This document shows, piece by piece, positions 1 through 10,439 of a DNA stretch of 64,000 bases; positions within the stretch are counted from its first letter, which is position 1; every line of letters starts with the position of its first letter. The stretch is from Torymus aiolomorphi (taxonomy: Eukaryota; Arthropoda; Insecta; Hymenoptera; Torymidae): positions 172,473,797 to 172,537,796 of the forward strand of contig CM070874.1 of the NCBI GenBank assembly GCA_036365515.1, given 5' to 3'. Made by a program: the position numbers and the translations under genes. The notes beneath the pieces were generated by a model. The model was not told the origin of the DNA. It did not search any database and worked only from the letters and a program-made list of their open reading frames with translations.

Positions 1-2
1 GG

Positions 3-2140
3 TTCCTGGGCACCACCTCATGGTATCGTAAGTTCATACCGAACTACGCCACCATCGCTGAGCCGCTCACCAACTTGACAAAGAAGAACCAGAAATATGA
101 GTGGCTCGAAGAGCAGCAGCACGCGTTTGAGCTGCTGAAAGCGATGGTGATGACCGCTCCGGTTCTGCACAGACCCCACCCCGAGGGGTCATACATCGTG
201 CAGACGGATGCGAGTGATGTGGGCCTAGGAGCCGTGCTCCTCCAAGAGTTAGAGGGCCAGGAGAGGGTACTGGAGTTCGCAAGCCGCGTCCTTACGCCGG
301 CAGAGCGAAACTACAGTGTTACCGAGCGAGAGTGCCTTGCGATCGTATGGGCCATTCAAAAGTTCCGCCCATACATCGAATGCTACGAGTTCAAAGTAGT
401 CACCGACCATAGTAGCCTGCGCTGGTTGTGCCAGATGAAGAATCCAACTAGCAGGCTGGCTCGGTGGGCATTAGAGCTGCAGGGTCACCGGTTTACGGTA
501 GAGCACCATAAAGGTGCCCTGAACCACGTGGACGATGCCCTCTCTCGTATTTATGAAGACGAGGAGGAGGTAGAGGTCTCGGCAGTGTCCTGGTCGATGG
601 ACACAGAGGACACGTGGTACCAGGAGTGGTGCACCAAGGTGAAAGCGCGGCCTAACGACTACCCGACTTATAAACTTGTAGCAGGCAGTCTCTATCGGTA
701 TCGTCCCAACCCGGAGGTAGACTCAACCCTCGGCAACGATGAAGATGGCTGGAAACTGGTGGTCCCAGAAGAGCATCGTCGCGAGGTGTTGCAGGAATGC
801 CACGACGACGCAACCGCTGGACATCTCGGCAGGGAGAAAACGTTCGCCAGAGTAGCGCTGCGCTACTATTGGCCACGCTATTATGCAGAAACGCAGGCGT
901 ACGTGAGGAACTGCGAGACATGCCAGCGGTTCAAGGTAGAGCAACGGGCTCCAGCCGGCCTTATGGGGCGTCGCGTTATCGACAAACCTTGGCAGGTCGT
1001 GGCTGGAGACGTTATCGGACCGCTGCCTCGAAGCTCTAAAGGTTGCGAATACATCTTGGTGTTCCAAGACCTTTTCACCAGGTGGGTAGAGGCATCCCCC
1101 ATACGCAAAGCAAATGCCAAGACGGTGATAGAGGAGCTGAATCGGAAGGTCTTCCTTCGATTCGGTTGCCCGGAAGTCTTCCTGTCTGACAACGGCACAG
1201 AGTTTAAGAACCATGCCGTGGAAGACTTCCTGCGGGAGCGCGGTGTGCATCACACCCCCACTCCTCCCTATCACCCTCAAGCCAACCCGGTGGAACGAGC
1301 CAACCGTACCCTAAAGGCGATGGTCGCATCCTACCTTAAGGAGCGACATAGTGCATGGGACGAGAAGCTTCCGAAACTTCTCTTTGCCCTAAATACGGCT
1401 GAGCAGAGTTCTACCGGGATGAGCCCGGCCCTTATGCTATATGGGAGACAACCAGAACCACCCGGCACGCAAAGAAGGATGCAAGAGGTAGCAGCAGACG
1501 TCCCGGCTCAAGGGGAAAGTTGGGCTCGCTGGAAGGAGCGAATGGAGGCCCTTCCAGAATTACACGCGCGGCCCAAGAACGCCAAGCAGGCTACTATGAC
1601 GCCGGCAGGCGCGAGCCCACTTTCAAACCCGGCGACAGAGTATGGAAATGCAGCCATCCTCTATTCTCGGCTGCCAAGGGGATAGCAGCAAAGCTAGCGC
1701 CGAAGTTCGAGGGCCCGTATCGGATTACGGACGCCCTTGGGCCCAACACCTACAGGCTGGTAGGCGACGGCGGCGAGGCAGAAGAGGTGGTGGCTGCGGA
1801 GCAACTGAAAAGCTATCACTCTAACTCACCGGGGCCCGAAGAGCCGGAAGAGGCGGTCGATGCGGAGGCATCGCCGACGAGCGAGCCCTCCGACGGCCCC
1901 CTGATGGACGAGACCCTTCCGCAGAGACGCGGGGGACCACCGGGTGCTCGAGCAGTGGTAGTAGACCCACTCGAGCCGGACCCGGTAACACCTCCCGGCA
2001 CATCTCCCCCACCAAGACGGCGTGGAAGACCTCCTGGGGCCCGCGCAGTGGCAGTAGGCCCACTCGGGTCCATCCTCGCGGTGCCTCCCGCCATCCCCCC
2101 ACCAAAGCGAGGACGCGGGCGTCCGAGGAAAGCCACATAA
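3..2140 (+). pseudogene. pol: G1 pol, C-terminal half (RT end, RNase H, integrase), frameshifted
   Basis: This encodes the enzymes that degrade the RNA template and insert the cDNA. The frame is open from base 3. In order it shows the RT thumb/connection (FLGTTSWYRKF), RNase H (QTDASDVGLGAVL, TERECLAIVWA, VTDHSSLRWL, then the DALSRI end), the integrase HHCC zinc domain (H near 770, HLGREK, CETCQ), and the D,D,E core (AGDVIGPL, LSDNGTEF, HPQANPVERANRT). Near base 1570 the frame shifts; the other frame carries the C-terminal domain (YYDAGRR, FKPGDRVW, KFEGPYRI) to the TAA at 2138-2140. G2 has about five more residues at the break, so a small deletion is likely. The tail is Pro/Arg-rich with two AT-hook-like motifs (RRRGRPPG, KRGRGRPRK). 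The minus-strand ORFs here are shadows. Confidence 0.93.
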
Positions 2141-2228
2141 ACCATCCGCTTTCCCCGCCGCGGCCGGTGGTAAACCACAGCGTGTCGGCGGCGTCCTAGC
2201 GACCAACCTCCCTGCCTCACCATGTTCT

Positions 2229-2243
2229 CCTTCTATGTTGCAG
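2229..2243 (+). promoter_or_regulatory. Splice-acceptor-like site before G1 ORF3
   Basis: A pyrimidine-rich stretch ends in TTGCAG directly before the ATG at 2244. G2 has the same arrangement (CCTTTTGCAG, ATG at 32727). A conserved 3' splice site at the start of the third ORF suggests expression from a spliced subgenomic RNA, as known for env of insect errantiviruses. The splicing is inferred. Confidence 0.55.
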
Positions 2244-3152
2244 ATGTTGAAGATCTCGGAGGAGACCCTAGCAGAGGTTCTGGCGCGGCACATGCGCCTC
2301 AACCTGGGGACGGCCGTCGACGGCACCGTCGAGGCCGCCCTCCACCTCCTCCGGGAGCAGCACCTGGACCGGGAGCGCCAGCGGGAGGAGGAGGCCACCT
2401 GGGAGCGCTCCGTCTTAGAGGAGTGGGACGACGAGGAGGAGGCCGCCGCGCGGGCGAGTCCTGGCGTCCCGGTCTCCGCACTGCGAGACCCTCTCGCCAC
2501 TTCCCCCAGCACACCCATTCCCATGGGGTGGAACCGGGTGCCCACGGTTGAGCGGGGCACTCAAACCGAGGGGGGTGCGGAGGCCCCTCCGACGACCTGG
2601 GAGGAAGTGGAGCGGGCCTTGATGCGGGCCCGCGAAGCGGAGAGCGAGGGCCAGCGACTCCGCGACGCCGCCTTCAAGACTCTGGACGCCTGGACCGCCC
2701 ATTACCCCGAGTCCTCGGCGCAGGCCGCTAAGTGGCAGCGGTTGGTGTAAAACAAGAGGTAGGAGTTGCGCCACACTGTCGCTTGGCTGGCAGAGCGCCG
2801 GGAGGCTCGGCGAAGGGCGACGGCTGAAGAGGAGGAGGCCCGTCAGCGCCACCAGGAGCGGCTGAAGGCGGCCCAGACCCGCCGCCGGGACGAGGAGCTG
2901 ACCTTCGCAGAGGCCCGGGCGCGTCTCGATGAAGCCCGGCGCCAAGAGGACCAGCTGGCCGGGGCCAGAGAGGGACCGGCAGAACCCCGTCCGGCGCCGA
3001 TGCCGCGGTACTGCCCGGTTTGCGGCCGAGCCACCCTGAGAGGGGCGAGCAGGTGCCCAAACCGGGCCAACCACCCGCTGAAGAAGACAACTGTTGTAGG
3101 GGCAGGTGCCCCCCCCCCAATAAAAAGAAATGAAACAAAGAACAATCTGTAG
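2244..3152 (+). pseudogene. G1 third ORF: coiled-coil protein with C-terminal CCCH zinc finger
   Basis: This occupies the env position of the gypsy element but does not look like an envelope: I see no signal peptide or membrane segment. The first part (2244-2750) is acidic and helix-prone. After an in-frame TAA (2748-2750) and TAG (2760-2762) the same frame continues with a long Arg/Glu-rich probable coiled coil and ends with a C-X2-C-X10-C-X5-H motif (CPVCG...CPNRANH). The G2 counterpart has the same spacing (CFMCG...CPNQARH). I chose ATG 2244 because it directly follows the acceptor-like TTGCAG. The function is unknown; nucleic-acid binding or a Gag-like accessory role are inferences. The two stops make this copy a probable pseudogene unless they are read through. 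AATAAA lies just downstream, near 3119. Confidence 0.75.
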
Positions 3153-3221
3153 TCCGCGCTCTTCATTATTGTCAGCGCCCTCTTCCTGTTCTGATCGATA
3201 TAGCGTCCAAGGTACGCCAAA

Positions 3222-3234
3222 TCTAGGTGGGGGG
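3222..3234 (+). promoter_or_regulatory. Polypurine tract of G1
   Basis: AGGTGGGGGG lies immediately before the LTR, where plus-strand DNA synthesis is primed in LTR retrotransposons. G2 has AGGCGGGGGG in the same place. Confidence 0.75.
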
Positions 3235-3985
3235 TGTGACGGGCGCCGATATATGGTAAGTGGATCACGTACACTGCGTCGCGAGACTTGAATCTCGCGC
3301 GCTTGCACGTATCGTGATCGGCAGAGCGCCACGCGGAACAAGCGCCAAGTAGACGGAGAAGAAGCCGAAGCCGCCGCGCCGCAGTGAGCGGGAACGAGCG
3401 GCCATGTTGTTGACCGCCGTGACACGCAACAAGTCGCGTCGTGAGTGAGCTCGGTGCCCGTGTGGGAGAATTGCGAGTGGGTTCGCGTGCGTGCGCCTCC
3501 ACCACGTTCATTTTTTTTAATCTTCGAGTCACGCGTTCTTATTTGGAGACCTTAGCCTGTGCATGATTTCCCGAATACCGCCCTCTACCCTTTCCAGTGG
3601 CTGCAGCTAGTCGAGGCGTAGCCTCCTAGAGGATCATCGGTAGCGGGAGTAAGTTTAAAAGCCGCCCGAGAGGTTCACCGAGCGGCGTTGTACGCGAGAA
3701 AGACCGGCTGCGCTGGTAACGCTAGGTCATAGCGAGCAGCCGGTAGTTCGCGGGCAGCAGTTGGCAGCAGCGGCAGAGCGCAGCGCCGGTTCCAGGGGAA
3801 AGCGGCCTAGGCTTTCTACAATCGAAGCCGGGCGCGCATGTTCGGAACCTGTGCCGAGGCGCTTCTGCCGGACTACAGGTGATTCTACAACGGTGAGTTG
3901 CCCGGGCGTAGAATACACCCGTATATTATACCCCGCGAACCCCTAAGAGGGATTAATATCCTCTCCGTAACTGTAACCCGTTACA
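3235..3985 (+). repeat. 3' LTR of G1
   Basis: 751 bp, starting TGTGACGGG and ending CCCGTTACA, a near-perfect terminal inverted repeat of the same design as G2 (TGTAACGCG...). It follows the polypurine tract directly. The ORFs inside it on both strands have no recognisable content. Confidence 0.85.
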
Positions 3986-3986
3986 A

Positions 3987-4615
3987 TACATACGTGGCGG
4001 GCCCGACGGTTTCCAGTTTACCGGTGGGCTTTGTAAATGTAGAATACTAAATTTTTACATAAATTCATTAACAATGTTTATACCTATAAGCCCATTATAA
4101 ATAATTACATTGGCTCTAATTTTTAATTCATACCGTTTAAATATAATATCCCTAAATGTGCAGAATATCATGATTTACTTTCATTACAGAAAACATTTTT
4201 CCTTGTGTTCGTCTTTATTAAGCGGAAATGAGATAAAAAATGCATATAAATTTATTGTCTACTCAAAAGTGCTTTAGGTTTTATTAACCATTTTGTAAGC
4301 CACCTATTTTTTATTCTTTTTCGTCGTGTAAATATCATATGAGATCTCATATGAGATATCATATGAGATCTGATGTCCGATATTCCCAAATGAGATCTGA
4401 AGTCCAATATTCTCATATGAGAACTCATATGATATTTTCACGCGGGTTTGCACTTTCTATTTAAAAACAGAGTAATAAATTCAATACTGAGCCCTATTTA
4501 ATATGTAGAACCAACCCATTTATACATTTTATGATCTTTAAACATATGAATATTTATATGAAAATGACCATGTTTACACCTTAAACTGCAAACCGTCGGG
4601 CCCGCCAAGTATGTA
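3987..4615. mobile_element. MITE-like element with 34-bp terminal inverted repeats
   Basis: The left end starts TACATACGTGGCGGGCCCGA and the right end is its inverse, with two mismatches over 34 bp (3987-4020 and 4582-4615). There is no coding capacity. TA duplication is possible because both ends start with TA, which would suit a Tc1/mariner-type family, but this is not proven. It begins 1 bp after the G1 LTR, so G1 probably inserted at its edge. Confidence 0.7.
4322..4444. repeat. Palindromic CATATGAGATCTCATATG cluster inside the MITE
   Basis: The left arm (about 4322-4358) and right arm (about 4410-4444) are inverted copies built from CATATGAGATCTCATATG units, with more GAGATCTGA units between them. 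The segment can fold into a strong hairpin. Confidence 0.75.
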
Positions 4616-5304
4616 TGGGAGATTGGAGGACCACCCCTGCTAGAGCAGCTCTATAGACTTCTATTGTCCTCCCAAGATGCGTAATATTATAGAAATTTCG
4701 AAATTGAGAAAAATCAATGATAAATGGAGATGTGGTGGTAACTATGTAATTTTTTTATATAGGCTTTGACTTTTCGTAAATATCTGATAAAATTCTTATG
4801 AATTTTAAATAAAAAGAAGGCATAATAGTTGTATATAATTAAAATAATTTTCGCCCACACGGGCGTAAAGTGCGTAGGTTCTATAAAGTTTGGTAGGAGT
4901 ATGGGAGCTATTACGCCTGTTAGGCGTTAAATAGTACTTTATGCCCGCTGACTGAATATTTTTAAGTAGATACGAAAAGTTGTATTATTCAGTCAAGTTA
5001 ACTTATGGGTACTTGACTACAATAAATTGATTTCAGTACTTACTTGTGTTTAATTTGTATAGAAGGATGAACAAATTTTAATACATTTCTGAGAATAGTC
5101 ATACAGTTGTTTCCGAGAGTTGTTTGCATTACTTGACTATCGATAATTGATTTCACAACTTTCATTTGTTTGATTTGCAATGAACAATTTGAATGGATTT
5201 ACATACATATAATTTGTTCAGCATACAATGACTCAAAGAAGTAAAAGACTTTTTCACTCGTATTTATTTGATTTCTTTTAAAAAATCACAAATATTATTA
5301 TTTT
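4616..5304. other. AT-rich intergenic DNA
   Basis: No coding sequence or known repeat was recognised. A short GC-richer patch at about 4853-4945 contains several small inverted motifs (GGGCGTAAAGT, TTACGCC, TTTATGCCC). Confidence 0.5.
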
Positions 5305-6055
5305 ATAGATTATACAGAAAAAACGTCTATACTTGCCTTATTTTATACTTTCGTAGAAAGTTTTATATTAACAATATTATTATTGGTACAGTCATGAAAA
5401 AAATTATTACCATTTGCAGAGTGCTTATTGAATAGATGAGATTCGAATAAATAAAAGGTCTAGACAAAAATTGTGTTGTTAAAACGTACTTAAATTATTT
5501 TTTTTTGAAATCGTGTTGATTGTATTAAAAAAATATTTAAGCTCTCATTAAAGTTTTTGGTACAGAGTTTGACGGATATTGAGAGGGGAAGGGTAGAGAG
5601 GAAGAGAGAGGGGGGGGGGGAGAAACAGAGGGAGAGAGTGAGCGGGGGAAGAGACGGAGGGAAAGTAGATTATAAAGAAAAAATTTCTATACTTGCTTTA
5701 TTTTATAGTTTTGCAGAAAGTTTTACATTAACAATATTATTATTTGTACAGTCATGAAAAAAATTATTACCATTTGTAGAGAGTGCTTATTGAATAGATG
5801 AGACTAGAAGAATTAAAAGGACTAGACAAATTGTGTTGTTAGAACGTACTAAAAATTAGCTTTTAATAAACATGTTGATTATTTAAAAAAAATATTTAAG
5901 CTCCCATTAAAGTTTTTGGTACTCCGTTTGACGGATGTTGAGAGAGAGGGAGAGAGAAGGGAGGACCAGTGAGGAAGGGAGAGAGAGGGCGAAAGAGACA
6001 GCGGGAGAAAGAGAGGGAAGGCGGGAGAGAGAGGGAGGGAGAGAGAGAGACTAAT
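5305..6055. repeat. Tandem duplication, about 360-bp unit, with purine-rich tract
   Basis: The segment from AGATTATACAGAAAA (about 5306) recurs at about 5666, with many shared stretches (for example GTACAGTCATGAAAAAAATT and AAGTTTTTGGTAC). A third unit starts near 6050 and fades. Each unit ends in a GA-rich tract (5579-5665, 5938-6050). The small ORF in the first tract is low-complexity and is not a gene. Confidence 0.8.
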
Positions 6056-6875
6056 ACTTGCCTTAGTTTAAACTTTTGTAAAATGTTTTTTTAGATTTGT
6101 AAAAATCTTTGGAAACTAAAAATTTGTAAGTGTTACTGTATCTGCTTCACGTATTGGCTTATAATTTTTTTCATTAGACATTTTTTACTTTATTGAAACT
6201 GATGATTGACTGTGTTTTTTTTTAATCATCAATAATTTGAACATGTACATTTTTATAAGTTGTATATAGAGATAGTTGTTCAGATTTTGATGCTTTATTT
6301 TAAAGTCAATAAACGCAGTTACTTTCATTTGGCCCCTAATATGATGTAATATCTTCAAAGCTAAAATTTATTGTTCGGATCCGCTTAAAGTAATTTTGAA
6401 GATAATGTAACCACCCGCTAAAAATAATGCAATTTTTTTTTATTTTTCCTTTTGAAATTATATTTCATTCTATGGCAAATTTTTATCCTGAACTCGCAAC
6501 AGTTCAAAAGACACACCTGAATAAACATTGCGCAGTTATCTGTTAATTGATACATCATCCGATCGACGGCTGATGACTCAATTAACAGAATATTAATACT
6601 ATTAGCACAGTACTATCTAAAAGAGACACGTGCCTAATTTAATACAGGAATATTCGGGTATTTCCAATATTCTCTTTTAGATTGTAAATATTGCACCACG
6701 AAAAGCGAATTGTTACGTCATCCGATCAACGGCTGACGTCTTATTCTGCGAAGCATAATGTTTAAACAATTGTTATGCTATCTAAAAGAGACGCTCTCAG
6801 CCTGAATACGAGGCTATTTCCATCTTTCCCCCAATACTGTCTTTTAAATAGTAAATAAAGAAATCACCAAAAATT
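6056..6875. repeat. Noncoding DNA with repeated hairpin segments
   Basis: The motif CATCCGATCGACGGCTGATG occurs near 6550 inside an inverted pair CTGTTAATTGA/TCAATTAACAG, and a related motif occurs near 6718 (CATCCGATCAACGGCTGACG). Each is followed by TATCTAAAAGAGAC. The stretch 6115-6215 is also a diverged copy of 8097-8190. No coding sequence is seen. Confidence 0.5.
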
Positions 6876-6879
6876 CATA

Positions 6880-7110
6880 TATAAAAGCGCCCGACAATCC
6901 GCAGTGCAGAGAGATCTTCGTTACAAACAAGCCTAAGTGCGTAGAACTAGAAGCCCGCGATTTGCGACTCAACTCTACCATAGTTTACTATAATAAGTTA
7001 GCTACTCGCTACACAGTCACACGAGTTCCTTCGTTACCAACAAGCGCAGTGTGTGATCAACCAGAAGTCCGCCACCAGCAACTCAAGTCTACTCGAGTCC
7101 CTATATAACA
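6880..7110 (+). promoter_or_regulatory. TATA-box core promoter with duplicated leader; possible LTR
   Basis: TATATAAAAG at 6880-6889 is followed 25-30 bp later by GCAGTGCAGAG, an initiator-like sequence. Downstream, two diverged leader copies lie in tandem (about 6915-7010 and 7025-7110; shared CTTCGTTAC.AACAAGC and AGAAG(C)CCGC). This resembles the promoter part of an LTR, and GTTACGTCATCC upstream would suit an LTR start, but no matching end was found. Confidence 0.35.
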
Positions 7111-8176
7111 TCGCAAGAGGTAAAGACGTTGTCCGCGATACGCGACAATTGTATCTTACTCACGTGATTAACATAACATAGTCCACCTGACATATGTATT
7201 TTCTGTTGACCATTCTTCGGCTATAAATTATATACACATAGAGTTTCGCTTCTTATTGTACGCGTTCTCCTACTGTAAACTTATAGAGCCGCGTGCACCG
7301 AAGCCCAACCAATCAGAAAGACCCTAAGTCTATTTGCTTCTCAAAGGCAACATACCTCCGCCGAATTTCCCAAAAGGAAAAATTAGTCATAGTTAGTTTT
7401 GCCTCCGACAAGTACAGACGTGCTCTCGTGAGTAACATTAAGTTCTAAGTTAAGTTACACAATTTTTCCTCTAAATTGTAATAAATAACAAAAGGTGTCA
7501 ACCTTAAACCGTGTAATAATATACATTAATAAAAGTGCCAATTATTAACCAGTGGAATTATATTTCATTTAATATAAAATACAACAATAACCTGCATCGA
7601 AACAGTCAAGGTAAGACGCAAAACTACTATTAATACTTCCGGTAAAGATTCTCGAGTCTGTCGGAAATAATCCGTTGCCTTCTCAAGCCGCGCTTCTAAT
7701 AACTTTTAAATTCCTCGAATGCAAACCGCTCGGCATTACGAGGAAGGCCGTGAATAACGTTTTATTTAATTTCTTTAAATAAAATCAGGACGTCGCAATA
7801 ATATTACTTATTAGAAGCTAAGTTGGAAGCAGAATTTGTTGCTCGTATCTAGACCAAATTAATCAGTAGGTACAATACTCAAAATTTTATATCATGAAAA
7901 TTTTTTACTTACGTTGTAACTAATAAGAATAATTCATTTTAACTTTAAACACTACTCGTTTTCTTATTAAGTTTAAAATAAAAACAATTCACTGAAATTA
8001 AAATTATTTATGTCACTTTATAATAAAAAAATTCTGTTTAATAAATTTTTATACGTAAACTATAAAAAGCATGAAAAATATAAATATCTTTAAGAACTAA
8101 AAATTTTAGAGTGTTACAGTATTTACTATTGCTTGAAATATTGGATTACAATTTTTTTACAGTTTTTCTTACTATA
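7111..8176. other. AT-rich intergenic DNA
   Basis: No gene or clear repeat was seen. The last 80 bp (8097-8176) are a diverged copy of 6115-6215. Confidence 0.5.
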
Positions 8177-10050
8177 TTGTAGGTAATGAGATAAAAGGAC
8201 CTTCAATTATTTTAGTCGATAGTTGTAAAACGTCTGACTTACTACCTTATGAAGATGCAGAAATAATTGATTTAGACAACGTACAATATGCATCACAAAC
8301 AGGTGGTATAGGTTCTGCTGAAGCACCAAATGCAGAATCTAATATTAACATCCATGCTTTGTATGATACATCAAACATTTTAACACAAGAAATTAAATCT
8401 AATGAAGTGCTGGAATTACTGGAATTGAAAAGCAAAGTACGAACATATGCTTCTATCATATCTCCTGTCACTGAGATATATTTTTACAAATAAAATTAAT
8501 TACTTTTAGAGCTTATTACCAATAGATCATCTAATTATATTTCTGAAGTCTTGAAAAAAACATATCAGGGAGACTTTTTACTCGCAGCTTACGAATTTGA
8601 ATCTATTGAAGAAAATCGAACAAAATTATTAAACATAAAAAAGACGCTTTACTTCACAAAAAATAAAGTTGCTAAATTAATTGTTGACTACGAAATTTAT
8701 AAAACAAACAATTATCAGTAAGTACGATGTCATTAATAAAATCTTTTTTGTCATACTGATTTTTATAAACAATTTATTTTTGCAGTATATCATCGGCCCG
8801 ATTTCTTGAATTAGCCAAGTTCACATCACAACTTTTTCCGCAATTCTCAGCTGACAGTTTCTATACCGCCTCCACATCCAGTTCTTCCCCGAAAAATTCC
8901 ACAACAAAAGCTGCAAGAGGCACATTTCAAGTTTATTACGGTAAACTGAGAGTGAAAGCGATAGCGATCGGAAGATTGAAGATTCAACAAAAGGAAAGGA
9001 AATTAAATGAAGATGGTATAATTTTTATATAAATACGATAATTTTTTTTATTTATTGAACTATTTTATTTACTTTATTAAACTTATTTATTAAAAAGAAA
9101 CCTTTTTTAGTTGTTGATTCAGAAGATTTGAAAAAAATTCAAGCACAAGTAAATATCATTGATGATGAGTATGTAAGTGTTTGGTCTACTACCGCTGTCG
9201 AGGAGCGAAAAAAGACATATTCTAATAAAAGTTTAAAGGAGATTGTAACAGCACTACCAAATTTAACACATCCAGCAGCGTATTTATTGGTAAAATGTTT
9301 TTATTTTATACTGTCAATGTAAACATTTGATTAATAGGTTATGTTAGAGTATCTTATGCATAAAAAAATGTTGTTAAATAGCATTTGCAGTTAAAAAATA
9401 GTTGTATTTGAACATTTAGTTTATTTAAGTAAATAATATTCTTGTTTTATGAATATAGATTGAAGTAGAGTGCATACCATTTTTTTACAGATACAAGCAG
9501 ATTTTTCACTTCTATTCAAAAAATCCAATGATCTGTTTAATAAAACTTAGACCGAATTAGCTCCAAAAATCATAGCTATTGGAAAAGGCAGAAGAAGTGA
9601 GGATTGTAAGACATTACTAGCTAGTAATAAAAATATCAAAGGAGATGGTAACTATTGCACTTAACTTTCATTAAAAATAAACTTAAATTACCTTTTTTAA
9701 ATTTATGTGCTTACAATATCAATTGAACAATATCATATAGTATATTTTCATACCATGTTAAATTTAAACTTTCATATTTTTACAGTGATTTAATTATAGT
9801 AAATTTAATATTGTTTAAATATAGAATACAACTTTCAAATTTATTTAAAAAGTAGAAATATAAATAACAGATAACAAATAAATTTAAATAATAGGTCATA
9901 TGAAAACCTTCCAATGAAAATATAATTAACTATCAAATTTTATTTCAGAGTACACAAAAAATGTTGCATTAATACTTTTATCATTGCTATTCAAACAAAC
10001 AGCTAAAATAACGGCAAAAATAAAAGGTAAAATTAGCTGGACGCCTCTAC
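8177..10050 (+). pseudogene. Relic of a multi-exon gene of an uncharacterised arthropod family
   Basis: Open segments bounded by acceptor-like sites lie at about 8190-8463, 8506-8717, 8787-9021, 9112-9291, 9491-9645 and 9948-10050. Conceptual segments include NIHALYDTSNILTQEIKS, FTSQLFPQFSADSFYT and LTHPAAYLL|IQADFSLLF, the last joined across an intron. From memory, the region around these last segments resembles a family of uncharacterised arthropod proteins, often multicopy, with no assigned function; this is a weak identification. Damage: an in-frame TAG in the fifth segment (ACT TAG ACC near 9549), a missing GT donor after the first segment, and lost phase between the first two. I read it as a pseudogene or captured gene fragment. 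It runs into the next relic with no clear gap. Confidence 0.45.
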
Positions 10051-10439
10051 ATAGTGAAACACTTAAAAGCTATTTACGAGTTAGAAGATGATCAAACACC
10101 TAGAGTGGTACCGAAGAAAGTTTATTCTGCGCATGTTCCCTTGGCAAGAACTCTGAAACATTTTCTTGAAATTTCAGGAATATTTCAACAAATAATTAGT
10201 TATATGCAGGAATTACAACCAAATACTGGTGATTTGAGTCATTTTCTCGAAAGATAATTATGGCTGAAGAAATATGTCCCAAAAAATGGAGGTAAACTGG
10301 TCATACCTTTATATCTTTATTTCGATGAATTCGAAGTTGGGAATGCGCTCGGTAGTCATGCAGGCGAACAAAAGTTAGGAGGTGTGTATGTATCAGTAGC
10401 ATGCTTGCCTCCTCACTTAGCTTCGAAATTAAGTAATAT

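Larger units (their letters stand above)
1..3985 (+). mobile_element. Ty3/gypsy retrotransposon G1, 3' portion
   Basis: The window opens inside pol and runs through the end of RT/RNase H, integrase, a third ORF, a polypurine tract and a 751-bp 3' LTR. The 5' LTR, gag, protease and most of RT lie outside the window. G1 is clearly related in protein sequence and gene order to the complete element at 24900-34942, but the LTRs differ, so these are two families of one lineage. The LTR is followed by ATAC, which would be the 4-bp target duplication if the missing left end has it. The copy is damaged: a frameshift in pol and stops in ORF3. Confidence 0.93.

Noticed and set aside
2415..3532. Long minus-strand ORFs opposite G1 ORF3
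   Set aside because: They mirror a GC-rich coding strand and have no recognisable product. The same applies to 32809-33713.
8247..8471. Minus-strand ORF as a gene
   Set aside because: The plus strand has an acceptor-bounded exon-like frame in the same place that continues into further exon-like segments.
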